From Roseiarcus sp963835885 (GTDB lineage: Bacteria; Pseudomonadota; Alphaproteobacteria; Rhizobiales; Beijerinckiaceae), in NCBI GenBank assembly GCA_963835885.1, contig CAWIHF010000006.1:1-64000 (forward strand): a stretch of DNA of 64,000 bases, in the 5' to 3' direction. Position 1 is the stretch's first letter. The number at the start of each line of letters is the position of its first letter. The translations under genes and the position numbers were made by a program. Shown piece by piece: positions 1 to 9,081 of this stretch. The notes beneath the pieces were generated by a model. The model worked only from the letters and a program-made list of their open reading frames with translations, was not told the origin of the DNA and searched no databases.

Positions 1-310
1 CGAATTTGGCGGCTGAGCGGCTGAAAATTTCTCCGGTGACGCCGCACGGCTCCGTCCAGGGCGGCTAATCAACATCTCGGTATCGGCTTTCCCTTGATAA
101 GCAAGGCGACGAGGGGGGCCATCTCCGCGCAAGGCCGGGGCAGGTTCGAGCGAAGCGGACAAGGACATTCTCCGTTGCGGCTGTAAGACATATCAAGAAC
201 ACATCTCGGAGTTCTGGTCAAGAGATTGTTCTTCACGGTCGTGTCTGGGTTTGAATTGCGGGCGCTGGGCCGGAAGACGATCACCCTCGTCGGCGGTCTC
301 GCGCTTCCCG
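1..310. repeat. Diverged direct repeat, copy A
   Basis: This non-coding stretch aligns along its whole length, by eye, with 23851-24200 in the same orientation. Shared blocks include the opening cgaatttgg, gctgaaaatttctcc, gacgccgcacggct, taatcaacatctcgg, cggacaaggac, ttctccgttg, tatcaagaaca and atcaccctcgtcg. It begins at the window edge, so its true left end is not visible. Minus-strand frames in the two copies share a short similar peptide, but the frames are not otherwise conserved, so I treat it as a dispersed intergenic repeat and not a gene. Confidence 0.75.
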
Positions 311-695
311 GCCGTGGCCCGGTTCGGTTCGGAGCGGTTATTCTGTGGCGCGCATCGCTGGCCCGTCTTCGACAATTCATCGCCATACCGCTGCTGGTCT
401 TTGGTGAATTCACCATCCGCGCAGTTCCAGTGTTCGCACATGTGAGAGAGCGGCTTGAAAGAAGCTGTATCGGTTCGTGTGCCTGGTCCGTTAATCTGGC
501 ATGAAGGCTGAAGCCTTCAAAGGTCGCGTCAAGCGACCGAATTTTCAAACTGGACCACGACCGTTCCCATGCTTATGCGGCTTCCCTGCATAGCGGCGGC
601 CGCCCGCAGATCGAGGGATCGTGATATCTTGAGAGGCGAAAGTTGCGTAAACCGCGTCGTCGGCATATTCACCCGCAGATCCCTGTTTGGGCCGG
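311..695. other. Intergenic region, no gene supported
   Basis: I see no convincing coding sequence, RNA gene or strong promoter between repeat copy A and the beta-helix gene. Open frames here are short and show no recognisable motif. The region presumably holds the promoter for the plus-strand genes that follow. Confidence 0.5.
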
Positions 696-1931
696 ATGAG
701 CCGCCTGGAAATGATGAAGAGGAATGTTCGCGCCGCCTATGCGGCTTCGACCCTGCTGATTTGTCTTTGCGCTTCCGCGGCCGCCGAACAGACGTCCGAA
801 ATGAAGCGGGTCGGCACGTTCGACCTGACAGAGTTCGGCGCCGTCTGCGACGGTCGTCACGACGACACCAAGGCGATCCAGGCGTGGCTCGACAAGCTGG
901 CCGAACACGTCCGCCTGACGGCGCCCGCTGGCGTTTGCCTCTTTTCGGCGCCGCTGAGGGCGCCGTTCGCGAAGGCCTACGATATCAGCGGCGCCGGGCC
1001 TTATGCGACGACGTTTCGATATGTCGGCTCGTCGACGACGTCGGATCTGCTCACGATCAGCGATACTGACCACGGCGGCGACAAAGGCGTCTCCGTTCGC
1101 GACTTCCGCATTGCGTCGGACACGAAGATGACCGGCGGGTACGCCATCCATGCGCACGGGCTGTTCGACGCGGTCGTTTCGAACGTCGTGCTCGACGGGA
1201 GAAGCGAGCCAGGCGGCGATCTCTGCGGCGGCTATTGGTTCGACGGGGCGGGCGGAATCGACCTGGTCAATCCCAACGCTTATTCGAAGCAATTCTGCGG
1301 CGACGGCGTTTTGGTCAATGCAGCGTTGGGCGGCAGCGCCGAGGTGAGAATAACTGGCGGGAATCTAGGCGGCGGTTTCGTCAACGGCCTGCACATGGCG
1401 GGAGGATTTGGGGGCCTGCGCTGCGACGGCACGAACATTCATAGCAACCGTTTTAACCTCCTCATAGATAACTCGGTGGTCAACTTGCCCAATCGAGAGT
1501 TTGACCAAGGAAGCACCTGCGCGTTTGATAGCGCAACGGTCTCGGGCGTATTAGTAAATGACTCCGTGGCAAGCGGGGGGACTGTTGATTTTGCGGGGTG
1601 GGAGGCATCCGCACAAACCGGCTCTGGGATCGACGTCCGTTCGTGGCACAATGGCGACGTCGAAATCCGTGGAAACAAAGTGTATAATAACTGTTTGGAC
1701 GGCGTCTACGTCGAGGATCCGACCGCGCATGTTTTCATCGCCGGTTCGGTTGCAATCAATCGCAATGGAAACTCCAAGCTTGGCGGGGATGGCAGATGCC
1801 GCGTTCCGCCCGGCAGGGGGTGGGCAGTGAATGCGGCATCGCCCACCGCGAACATTCTCAACAATGCTGTTCCTTGGAATAATACGGCGGGCGCACTCGC
1901 TCCTAGCATTGTCCAAAGTAAGAAGCGGTGA
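696..1931 (+). CDS. Secreted right-handed beta-helix (pectate-lyase-superfamily-like) protein
   Basis: About 411 aa with an N-terminal signal peptide: positive KRN, a hydrophobic stretch, then an ASAAAEQ cleavage region. The mature start, FDLTEFGAVCDGRHDDTKAIQAWL, is the classic opening of Pectate_lyase_3/GH28-like beta-helix proteins (FGAxxDGxxDDTxAIQ). Repeated G/N-rich turns follow (GNKVYNNCLDGVYVED and similar). Such proteins depolymerise or bind polysaccharides outside the cytoplasm. The position at the head of a glycan island suggests polymer processing, but the substrate is unknown. The frame is open from a TTG at 687. ATG codons at 696, 711 and 714 are all possible starts, and none has a strong ribosome binding site. 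Confidence 0.7.
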   Translation: MSRLEMMKRNVRAAYAASTLLICLCASAAAEQTSEMKRVGTFDLTEFGAVCDGRHDDTKAIQAWLDKLAEHVRLTAPAGVCLFSAPLRAPFAKAYDISGAGPYATTFRYVGSSTTSDLLTISDTDHGGDKGVSVRDFRIASDTKMTGGYAIHAHGLFDAVVSNVVLDGRSEPGGDLCGGYWFDGAGGIDLVNPNAYSKQFCGDGVLVNAALGGSAEVRITGGNLGGGFVNGLHMAGGFGGLRCDGTNIHSNRFNLLIDNSVVNLPNREFDQGSTCAFDSATVSGVLVNDSVASGGTVDFAGWEASAQTGSGIDVRSWHNGDVEIRGNKVYNNCLDGVYVEDPTAHVFIAGSVAINRNGNSKLGGDGRCRVPPGRGWAVNAASPTANILNNAVPWNNTAGALAPSIVQSKKR

Positions 1932-1937
1932 TCTAGT

Positions 1938-3032
1938 ATGGGCTACACTGCTAATGAGACAATAACGAAGGAGGCCTGCCTTCCAGACAAAGCTATGCCT
2001 GCGCCAAGAACCGCGCGTGAATTATTTGAACTCTTTCGCCAATATCAAGGCTCGGATGGTATCAATGGCTTCGCGCACTCCTTTGACTGGAGTGGGGTCA
2101 CCCCACAACAGATTTATTGGTTGATTCTCCAAAGATTACCTAAATCTGCAAGGGTCGTAAGACCTCGACCGGACTACTCAGCGCGGGAGCACGCGAATGC
2201 AGCGCTGCTGGGCCTGGAATTCCAGCGTTCGATTGTCAAACTCGTTGCGAATGCATATTCAGAAAAAAGGCGCTTAATACATGTTCATATCCAAAAGACG
2301 GCCGGCCTAGACCTGAGGGCGCATCTTTCTAGGAGATTACCTTCGCTGCCAATTCCTCTATCACAGGACGAAATTACATCAAAGGAAACTCTTTTTGCAG
2401 CCGTTAAAGAAGCAACAAACAGACTACAAAAATCAAACTCATTATACATCGGCGGCCATAGGGAGTTAAGCTGGTATCTCCAGCACTCGTTATACAGGCT
2501 TGGCGATCGATTGTTTGCTGTTGTTAGGCACCCCCACGATATTATCATATCTTATATCAATTTTATCCTGGGTCGATTTGTCGCTGACCCGCAGTTGAGC
2601 AGTTACGATACTCGCAACTGGGCAAGCGTCATAGGTTTGGAAAAATTGCCAGATCTATCAAATACAGATAATATAATCCAAATCTCATCCAAGCTGCTCC
2701 TTACACGGAGTAGCGTCATACGCCCTAATTTTCTTGCGACCTACCTCGGCAATGGAACCGCCGATTCTGCGTTTGAACTGATGGCTCGGACGAATATCGA
2801 GATCACCGACATTACTAGGTATAAAAGTTGGCTCGCGGAAGCGTGGGGCATTCAATCTTCTACGCAAATTAACAGATCTATGCCGATGGTTAAATTTGAG
2901 ACACTTAGCGCGGTGCAGCAGGAGTACATAAGAGAGCTTTGCGAGGAAGATATGCTGCTGTATCCCAAAATCATGAAAGCTCTTGATAAGAGGACGGTTC
3001 CCTACACTTTCGGGGCGGAAATTCTCGGCTAA
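1938..3032 (+). CDS. Sulfotransferase-like protein
   Basis: 364 aa. Residues ~117-123 read HIQKTAG, the form of the 5'-phosphosulfate loop seen in the HxxKTAG sulfotransferase families. VVRHPHD near 195-201, followed by S205 and Y206, matches the 3'-phosphate-binding region (RxPxxxxxSxY). The family transfers sulfate from PAPS to sugars or other acceptors. The usual T/S after KTAG is replaced by L, so activity is uncertain. It starts 6 nt after the beta-helix gene and is probably cotranscribed. This gene and the next two are visibly more AT-rich than the surrounding DNA, which suggests separate acquisition. Confidence 0.6.
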   Translation: MGYTANETITKEACLPDKAMPAPRTARELFELFRQYQGSDGINGFAHSFDWSGVTPQQIYWLILQRLPKSARVVRPRPDYSAREHANAALLGLEFQRSIVKLVANAYSEKRRLIHVHIQKTAGLDLRAHLSRRLPSLPIPLSQDEITSKETLFAAVKEATNRLQKSNSLYIGGHRELSWYLQHSLYRLGDRLFAVVRHPHDIIISYINFILGRFVADPQLSSYDTRNWASVIGLEKLPDLSNTDNIIQISSKLLLTRSSVIRPNFLATYLGNGTADSAFELMARTNIEITDITRYKSWLAEAWGIQSSTQINRSMPMVKFETLSAVQQEYIRELCEEDMLLYPKIMKALDKRTVPYTFGAEILG

Positions 3033-3140
3033 TGAAGGACAAATTTTTCTTCGAGGCGACGGGAATCGCAACTAAGGCGCGCAAAGCCGGTCGCTGCAAG
3101 GGGCGTCAGGCGTGTATTGTGTGAAGAACTTGTGGTGACT

Positions 3141-3434
3141 ATGAAGCTTGATGTTGAAGATAGCGAATTCGTGCGCGCCTGCTATCGTGCGATACTCCAA
3201 CGTGATCCTGATCCTATGGGATTAGGTGATTATATTGCGAGGATGGAAAAGAGTGAAAAGGCTGGACTTGAAAGAGCGTTTACTATTGAAAAAGTAATTC
3301 GTTCAATCGTAAACTCGCAAGAGTTTAATAAAAAAGCGAAAAAACGGCTTGGACCCAACGACCATCCATCTACCGCCAGTTCGAATATAACTATACAATT
3401 CGATGGCCAAAGACCAGAAGGCGCCAACCTATGA
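3141..3434 (+). CDS. Small DUF4214-like protein
   Basis: 97 aa from ATG 3141; the frame is open from a TTG at 3117. The core FVRACYRAILQRDPDPMGLGDYIARM is the typical DUF4214 signature (YrxiLgRePDpeGlxyw). In glycan loci, DUF4214 domains usually sit as N-terminal modules on glycosyltransferases or methyltransferases; here one is free-standing. Its 3' end overlaps the next gene by 32 nt, so the two proteins are probably translationally coupled, possibly forming a split DUF4214-methyltransferase pair. The C-terminus is low-complexity and K/N/S-rich. Its biochemical role is unknown. Confidence 0.6.
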   Translation: MKLDVEDSEFVRACYRAILQRDPDPMGLGDYIARMEKSEKAGLERAFTIEKVIRSIVNSQEFNKKAKKRLGPNDHPSTASSNITIQFDGQRPEGANL

Positions 3435-4086
3435 ACCCATATATCCAAATGCAACCTATAGCCCGTGGAACACGGACGCTGCTTTTAATGCAATTATTTC
3501 GAAGATAAAGTCTGCCACGCTCGTCGATAAGTATCGTTGTTTTGAACTATGGAAATTAACCGAGCAGGCGGCAAAATTAAGAAAGGGATCCATTATTGAA
3601 GTCGGCGTTTGGCGTGGGGGAACAACAGCGCTGATCGCAGCAAAGGCTATAAAATGTAAGATTTTGGATAAGGTATTTGCTTGCGATACTTTCACCGGTG
3701 TGGTCAAAGCTGGAGCTAGGGATCAACGCTATGCTGGCGGAGAGCACGCAGATACGACCCGCGCTTCGGTTGAAAAGCTTATATATGAGACCTTGGCCCT
3801 CGATAACGTTGAAATATTGGAAGGCGTTTTTCCTGATGACACCGGCAAAGCGGTCGAAAATCACAACTTCAGATTGTGCCACATCGATGTCGATGTTTAC
3901 CAATCAGCGAAGGAGATTGTCGACTGGATTTGGGAGCGGATGGTTCCAGGGGGGATTATTGCTTTTGACGATTATGGCATGGTGAGTTGCGATGGGATCA
4001 CGAGCTATGTAAACGAACAGATGCTTCTTGAGGACAGACTTGTGTTCTACAATCTCAACGGGCACGCAATCATAGTTAAGCGGTAG
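3403..4086 (+). CDS. TylF/MycF-family SAM-dependent O-methyltransferase
   Basis: 227 aa, close to the family's usual length. Residues 64-75 (IIEVGVWRGGTT) form the SAM-binding glycine loop. ACDTF near 94 is the acidic end of beta-2. HIDVDVY at 160-166 is the TylF metal/substrate signature, and FDDYG near 188-192 supplies further acidic metal ligands. TylF (macrocin O-methyltransferase) enzymes methylate sugar hydroxyls in a Mg-dependent reaction, which fits capping or decorating a glycan. It overlaps the upstream DUF4214 gene. Specificity cannot be read from the sequence. Confidence 0.8.
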   Translation: MAKDQKAPTYEPIYPNATYSPWNTDAAFNAIISKIKSATLVDKYRCFELWKLTEQAAKLRKGSIIEVGVWRGGTTALIAAKAIKCKILDKVFACDTFTGVVKAGARDQRYAGGEHADTTRASVEKLIYETLALDNVEILEGVFPDDTGKAVENHNFRLCHIDVDVYQSAKEIVDWIWERMVPGGIIAFDDYGMVSCDGITSYVNEQMLLEDRLVFYNLNGHAIIVKR

Positions 4087-4191
4087 TAGCATTAGGTTGG
4101 TAGCAATGGAATGCAGGTCGGAGAACCGAAACCAAGAGCGCTTGCCGGTGTCGCGCCTTGCGCCACATTTCATCCGATTACAGCGGAGGGT

Positions 4192-5292
4192 CTACTCGTC
4201 GGGTCGCAGAGAATGGCTCAGGGGGTTTCCCTTCTCGCCAGCCCTCGCCGCTCGCGATCCGAAGAGCCGCGCGTAAATCGGAACATGCCGCGTCTTGGCG
4301 CCATCCCCGGTTCTGTTCTCGTCGGCCGGGGCGGCCGCAATCTCGATCGCCGACAATCTCATCGCCTGCGTTGACTCGAGGCGGCGGCCGATGATCTCGA
4401 CCTTGTCCGCCGGGCTTTCGATCTTTACCCGCACGGGAGCGTCGAAGCTGGCGACCTCGACCTCCAAAAGCGTCTCCGCGCCGAAATTTTTGGTGAACCG
4501 CAGTCCGAGCGATCCTTCGAGCACGCCGCGAAACCGAAAGCTGTACTCGCCGGGCTCGAAATGGAAGTAGGGGCCGAAGAAGAGGGCTTCCTCCTCGACC
4601 GCGCCGTGCGATTTCGCGTCGAACACGATGCTCGATCCGGCCCACAGTCTGTTCGCCTCGCCCTCCCCGTATGCGTCATGGACGCGCATCGAACGCGCCG
4701 GCCAGACCAGAGGCAGGCTTCGTTCCCGGCCTTCGTCGTCGCGGATGGCGATCGGCGCCGGTCGATCCGCTTCGCCTCCGGCGCCGGGCGGGGGCGTTGA
4801 GCGGGCGGCGACACGCGCCGCGCCGGCCGGCGCCGGGACACGCCGCTCAGGCCCATGTTCGGGCTCCCCTTCACTCGGCGGCTCCGGCGCCAGGCCTGGC
4901 GGAAAGGCTCGATAGTCGACGAGGACATAGCGAAGAACCATGCTTTCGAGACTTGGGGTCCGGCTTGCGACGATCTCGAACTTGTTCGCCGCCGACGAAA
5001 GGTCGACGACGACCGGCTGGTCGAAGCTGGTGAGCGAGACCCGGGCGATCTTGCGCTCGCCGACTTCGGCAGTGAAGGCCAGAGCAAGCTCGCCGTCGAG
5101 CTCGCCGTCGAAGGCGAACGAATAGCGGCCGGCCGGCAGCCAGACATAGGGGCCGAAAAACAGGGTGTCTTCCTGAACCTCGCCGTCCAGCGACCGATCG
5201 AAGCGGATCGTGCCGGCATGGCGGAGCGAATGCCGGCGTCCCGCGCCATAGGCGTCGTGAACGTTGAATTGGGACGACAAGAACATCAGCAC
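4192..5292 (-). CDS. Uncharacterised protein with two tandem GPY/AGxY beta-rich modules
   Basis: 366 aa with no signal peptide or membrane segment. Two copies of one module occupy roughly residues 10-125 and 210-325. Each has VHDAYGxG, then LFFGPY...PxxYSF/GRYSF, then SFDxPVxV and a closing ExxxxRTxSxxxMxL strand. A Pro/Ala/Gly-rich linker with EPPSEGEPEHGPERR joins them. Related GPY modules occur in the proteins at 7151, 9082 and 13771. The module looks like a beta-sandwich, perhaps carbohydrate-binding; this is inference. It is the last gene of a minus-strand run, 37 nt after the GT4 gene, so it probably acts with those glycosyltransferases. Confidence 0.55.
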   Translation of the reverse strand: MLMFLSSQFNVHDAYGAGRRHSLRHAGTIRFDRSLDGEVQEDTLFFGPYVWLPAGRYSFAFDGELDGELALAFTAEVGERKIARVSLTSFDQPVVVDLSSAANKFEIVASRTPSLESMVLRYVLVDYRAFPPGLAPEPPSEGEPEHGPERRVPAPAGAARVAARSTPPPGAGGEADRPAPIAIRDDEGRERSLPLVWPARSMRVHDAYGEGEANRLWAGSSIVFDAKSHGAVEEEALFFGPYFHFEPGEYSFRFRGVLEGSLGLRFTKNFGAETLLEVEVASFDAPVRVKIESPADKVEIIGRRLESTQAMRLSAIEIAAAPADENRTGDGAKTRHVPIYARLFGSRAARAGEKGNPLSHSLRPDE

Positions 5293-5329
5293 CGCGCTTC
5301 GCCGGCCCGGCGCTTCGCCAGCCGGGCCT

Positions 5330-6604
5330 TCAGGCCGGAACTGCGTCGCCTTCCCTTCGCGCCGCAGTCCTAAGCGCCGCCGGGCCCTCGGCGGAATAGG
5401 CGAGGAGATGCCCGACGATCGCCCCCGCGTATTCCCGCCAACTCTTCATCTGGCGCGTCGCGATTTGCTGCAAGAGCTCATTGTAGCGCGGCTCGTCCGT
5501 GGCGAGCGTCTCGAGCGCGGCCTCGATGTCGTCGACGCTATGGGGATCGACCGGCAGGCATCCGCCGCCTTGGGCGATCTCCGCGAGCGAACCTTCGTTC
5601 GACGAGATGCAAGGCTTCCCGCGCCACAGGCTTTCCGCCACCGGCAGACCAAAGCCTTCCGCGAGCGACACGAAGACCGACGCGTAGGCCTGCCCGGTCA
5701 AACGCTCCAACTGCTCATCGGGTATTTGCCCGCGAAGGACGATCCTGCCTTTGGCTCGCTTGGTCATCAGGCTCGCAGGGACAGCAGAGTCGGGCGCCAC
5801 CGACCCCACGACGTTGAGCCGAAGGTCGAGGTCCGGCCTGCGCTCGAGGAGGCGCTGAAACGCGGCCATGGTCGAGAGCTGGTTCTTGTGCGCGCAAACG
5901 GTTCCGACGGTGAGGAATTCCTTGGTCTCTGTTTCGTTCCGAGCGTGTTGGCCGGGGACGATGCGCGGCGCCCCAAAAACTTCCTCCGGCAGGAGGATCG
6001 GAACGATGGGCGGCAGCGCGTCCTCGCGGTGGCCCCGCCGGATCAGCCATTGGGTCAGCAATTCGCCGCTGGTTCGCGAGACCGGGATCACAAGGTCGGT
6101 CTGCGCCAGCGCGTGGGCGTAGACCCTGAATTGCATGCGCCGTAGGTCGTCGCCGGTTTCTTGAACCATGTCGGCGAACGCCCGCCGCCGCTCTGGGCCC
6201 AGCTCATAGGTCAGCGGCATGATGTCGTGCAGGAGAGCGGCGACTTTCATTCCGCTTCGGCGGCCGCAGCCGATCGGCTCGTCGATAGAGACTGACGGAT
6301 AGTCGCGGTCCTGACTTGAGAGATGGGGGACCTCGGCGAAGAAGAGCCAGTCTCCCGGCGCGGGAGCGATCGGCTCGCGCGCCTGGGCAGATTCACGAAA
6401 TTGCGGGCCGTCGTGACGGGCGAGGTTGTCGAGCAGCTTCTGCTCGGCGTGAACGACGGCGTTCAGCCTATCGCTCCAGCACACCGGAACGAGGTCGACG
6501 TCGTCGCGCCAGAACAACTCGCGTCCGAGGTTCTTGACCACCCTCGGAATGCCGCTGATTCCTGGGTCCGTTCCCGTGATATGAACGAAATAGTGAATCT
6601 TCAT
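5330..6604 (-). CDS. GT4-family glycosyltransferase
   Basis: 424 aa. The N-terminal half opens MKIHYFVHITGTDPGISGIPRVVKNL, the acceptor-side Rossmann start with a GIPR loop. In the C-terminal half LTVGTVCAHKNQ is the donor-domain start with its basic K. FVSLAEGFGLPVAESLWRGKPCISS is the GT4 EGFGLPxxEsxxxGxP signature with the donor-phosphate glutamates. It transfers a sugar from a nucleotide sugar on the cytoplasmic side of the inner membrane. The gene follows the GT9 C-half gene by 7 nt and shares its operon. Donor and linkage are unknown. Confidence 0.85.
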   Translation of the reverse strand: MKIHYFVHITGTDPGISGIPRVVKNLGRELFWRDDVDLVPVCWSDRLNAVVHAEQKLLDNLARHDGPQFRESAQAREPIAPAPGDWLFFAEVPHLSSQDRDYPSVSIDEPIGCGRRSGMKVAALLHDIMPLTYELGPERRRAFADMVQETGDDLRRMQFRVYAHALAQTDLVIPVSRTSGELLTQWLIRRGHREDALPPIVPILLPEEVFGAPRIVPGQHARNETETKEFLTVGTVCAHKNQLSTMAAFQRLLERRPDLDLRLNVVGSVAPDSAVPASLMTKRAKGRIVLRGQIPDEQLERLTGQAYASVFVSLAEGFGLPVAESLWRGKPCISSNEGSLAEIAQGGGCLPVDPHSVDDIEAALETLATDEPRYNELLQQIATRQMKSWREYAGAIVGHLLAYSAEGPAALRTAARREGDAVPA

Positions 6605-6611
6605 CGCGGCG

Positions 6612-7154
6612 TCATTCGGCGCCAGGCTTCGCCGCCAGAAAGGATCTTCTTGCCTGTTCGAAGCGCCAGAAGACCTCGAGCGGCTCGAGCTCGGTCATGC
6701 AGACCATGCCATTGGGGCAGCGGTCCCTTCCGAGCGCACAGGGCGAGCAGGGAACGACCTTGGTCATCGTGACCACGTGCGGACCGCGCGGCATCCATTC
6801 GTTGAAGGCGTGGCTCGCGGCGAACAGGCACAGGGTCCAACGGGCCCGCCCCGCCGCCAGATGGGCCACGCCGGAATTGTTCGAGACGACGTAGGGCGCC
6901 GCGTCGACCGCGTCGATCAGCTCCCCCCAGCTCAATGAGCCGGTGGTGTTCTTGACGTCCTGCGACGAGAATTCTCGGACCATGTCGTTCGCCGAAGGGC
7001 GCTGCGCCCTTGTGCCGACGATCATCACTGGAAGGCCATGCTCCCGCAAAATGATCTGGATGAGCTCACGGTAGTGGCGCGACGGCCACTGCCGGGCGCG
7101 CTCGTTGGCGAAGGGGGATATGACGACGGGCGGCGATGGGGCGACCTTCATCAC
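6612..7154 (-). CDS. GT9 (heptosyltransferase-like) C-terminal half, separate cistron, copy 1
   Basis: 180 aa, only the donor-binding half of a GT9 enzyme. VISPFANERARQWPSRHYREL is the GT9 loop after the inter-domain linker. VVSNNSGVAHLAAGRARWTLCLFAAS is the conserved D/S-N-SGxxHxAA donor site. PCSPCALGRDRCPNGMVCM is the Cys-rich tail common in GT9. The start codon GTG at 7154 (or the following ATG) overlaps the stop of the upstream gene as GTGA, so translation is likely coupled to the N-terminal half encoded at 7151-8785. The same split with the same overlap is seen at 13774. The two polypeptides presumably associate into one enzyme. Confidence 0.75.
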   Translation of the reverse strand: MMKVAPSPPVVISPFANERARQWPSRHYRELIQIILREHGLPVMIVGTRAQRPSANDMVREFSSQDVKNTTGSLSWGELIDAVDAAPYVVSNNSGVAHLAAGRARWTLCLFAASHAFNEWMPRGPHVVTMTKVVPCSPCALGRDRCPNGMVCMTELEPLEVFWRFEQARRSFLAAKPGAE

Positions 7155-8785
7155 AGCACTTCGGACGTATAGGCGTCGTGCAGCCGAAGCTCGACGAGAT
7201 GGGCGAGGAGGGCCATGGCCTCGCGCTGATGAACGCCGCGGACAACCCCCTGGCGGACGAGGCGGACGCCCAGGAAGCGAAACGGCTTCAAGGCGAACTC
7301 CGGGCTGGTGAGAAGCCTGAACTCGAAGCCTTCGAGCCTTTGGCTCGTATGAAAGTCAAACCGAGGATGTCCGTCGCCCGTCACCGCAAGGACCCCGGCG
7401 TGAACAATTCGCGTGCCGGCCTCGGCGGCGAGGTCGAACGGGGCTTCAAACGCCTCGGCGAGCGGCTCGATCAGGCATTCGACCTGGTAGCGCCCAGCCT
7501 TGATCTCGGCGTATGGCCCCCAGATCGCCGAGCGGCCGTGTTCGGGGCGAAAGGGCTCGTCCAACCGGATCTCGTAGGTCCGGTGCCGGCCGACCGAGGT
7601 CGAGAAATCCGCGGCCGTGATCACGCGAGTCTCCGCACGGTCCTCGTCGGTGGCGCTCGCCGCGCTCATCCGGATCGACAGCCAGGGAAAGTCGTCGTAA
7701 CAATCAAAGCCTGCATGGTTGCGGGCGGTGATCGCACGCAGAACTTCGCGCGTATCCCCGGTCAGGCGCAGATCGATGGCCAGATCGTAAGTTTCATCCG
7801 CGATCTGCTGAGCGAAGTTCTCGAGAAGGACCTCCCTCGGCGCCGTCGGCAGGCGCGCAGAATCATCCTCCGGAAAGAAATCGAACGGCATGACCTTGTC
7901 GAAATAGCCGCTCCGCTTGGCTTCGCCGACATTCCATGACCCGCACACCAATGTGATTTCCGCCGCCTTGAACGCGTTGCGGAAGATCTTGAAGGCGTCC
8001 GTCGCCATCATGAAATCGCCGCGATGGTCCAGTTTCACCAGAATGACGCGGTTGACGCCGTGCGGGTCCGGCGCAAGGGTTCGGATGGGCGCCGGCTGCT
8101 TCTTGTCGATTTCGACATAACGGGCTGGATGCGCCGGGGGAGCTATCCACAGTTCATCCTGGTCCAAGTCGGGGCGCCAGTCTGGCCGGGCGATCTTCTC
8201 GAGCGCGACGACCAGATCCTGCCCCCCGCCCGGGTCTTGGCTTAGTCGAGCGGCGTAATCATAGCCGGCGTCGTTCTCACCGACGTATCGAACCCTGCAC
8301 TCACAAGGATCGATCGCTTCCTCGATGTCGGCCAGCAGGGTGTTGGACGTGTAAAACCGCCGATGCAGGGGATTTCGCCGCGACGGAAGTCTGAGCTTGC
8401 GTTCGTAAAGGAATTGGCTCGGAACGGTTATGATCAGGAGCCCGCCGGCGGCCAGTTTCGAGAAGCAGGCGCTGAGGAATTCCCTGGTTTCGATGACGAG
8501 CTGCAGCGCGTTATGCACGAGGAGCGCCCCGAGCTCTCCGTTCAACCGCCGCACCGCCTCGAGCGCCTCGGCTGCGTCCGCCGAGTTGATCTCGACGACG
8601 GCCGAGGCCGGCAAGAGAGAGCTTTGCGTCTCGTCGCCGCTCGCCCGCAGCTCGATCAGCGGGCCCTCGCAAAGCGCCCGGCGGAGCAATTCGTGGGCCA
8701 GCAAAAACTCGAGCAGACTTTGCTCCCTCCGGGCAAGCGACGGGATCCAGTCTTCAAGCAGAAGCGGGATCGCCTCAGCGACCAT
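7151..8785 (-). CDS. Methyltransferase-like domain fused to GT9 N-terminal half and GPY module, copy 1
   Basis: 544 aa. Residues ~40-200 resemble a class I methyltransferase: GGLLIITVPSQFLYERKLRLP, then HRRFYTSNTL and DLVVALEK. Residues ~245-390 are the GT9 acceptor half (ILVKLDHRGDF, ITLVCGSWN, YDLAIDLR, GDTREVL). Residues ~425-540 carry the beta-rich module with WGPYAEIKAGRYQ. It stops where the GT9 C-half should begin; that half is the next cistron. Upstream sequence up to an ATG at 8930 resembles the start of copy 2 in two frames, so the true N-terminus may lie there behind a one-base frameshift near 8905-8917. Function: probable bifunctional sugar transfer and methylation in glycan assembly. 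Confidence 0.65.
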   Translation of the reverse strand: MVAEAIPLLLEDWIPSLARREQSLLEFLLAHELLRRALCEGPLIELRASGDETQSSLLPASAVVEINSADAAEALEAVRRLNGELGALLVHNALQLVIETREFLSACFSKLAAGGLLIITVPSQFLYERKLRLPSRRNPLHRRFYTSNTLLADIEEAIDPCECRVRYVGENDAGYDYAARLSQDPGGGQDLVVALEKIARPDWRPDLDQDELWIAPPAHPARYVEIDKKQPAPIRTLAPDPHGVNRVILVKLDHRGDFMMATDAFKIFRNAFKAAEITLVCGSWNVGEAKRSGYFDKVMPFDFFPEDDSARLPTAPREVLLENFAQQIADETYDLAIDLRLTGDTREVLRAITARNHAGFDCYDDFPWLSIRMSAASATDEDRAETRVITAADFSTSVGRHRTYEIRLDEPFRPEHGRSAIWGPYAEIKAGRYQVECLIEPLAEAFEAPFDLAAEAGTRIVHAGVLAVTGDGHPRFDFHTSQRLEGFEFRLLTSPEFALKPFRFLGVRLVRQGVVRGVHQREAMALLAHLVELRLHDAYTSEVL

Positions 8786-9081
8786 CGGCCGAGCGAGTTC
8801 TCCGGCGAAATGAACTCCGCCCTTGGCGGCCTGCGCGGTCCGAGAGAGCCCGGCGGACGGAGAAGAACGAGTGGGAAACGAGGGCGTGAAGCCCTCGAAT
8901 CCGAAACCGTCGATCCGGCGGGTCGGCCATCAACAGCGCCTATTTGCTATTCTGGGCATCGCGGGCAATATGTCGAAGAGTCTCTCGGTTCGGCAACCGA
9001 AACAAAGATTGCGGCGAGCGCGCACCGGTTTCGCCTTTGCGGCGCGCCTGTCCCATGAATATCGCCAATTCCGGCGCCGCC

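Noticed and set aside
69..548. Open frame of 159 codons on the minus strand inside repeat copy A
   Set aside because: The matching frame is broken or shifted in copy B and only a short peptide is shared, so a dispersed non-coding repeat is the simpler reading.
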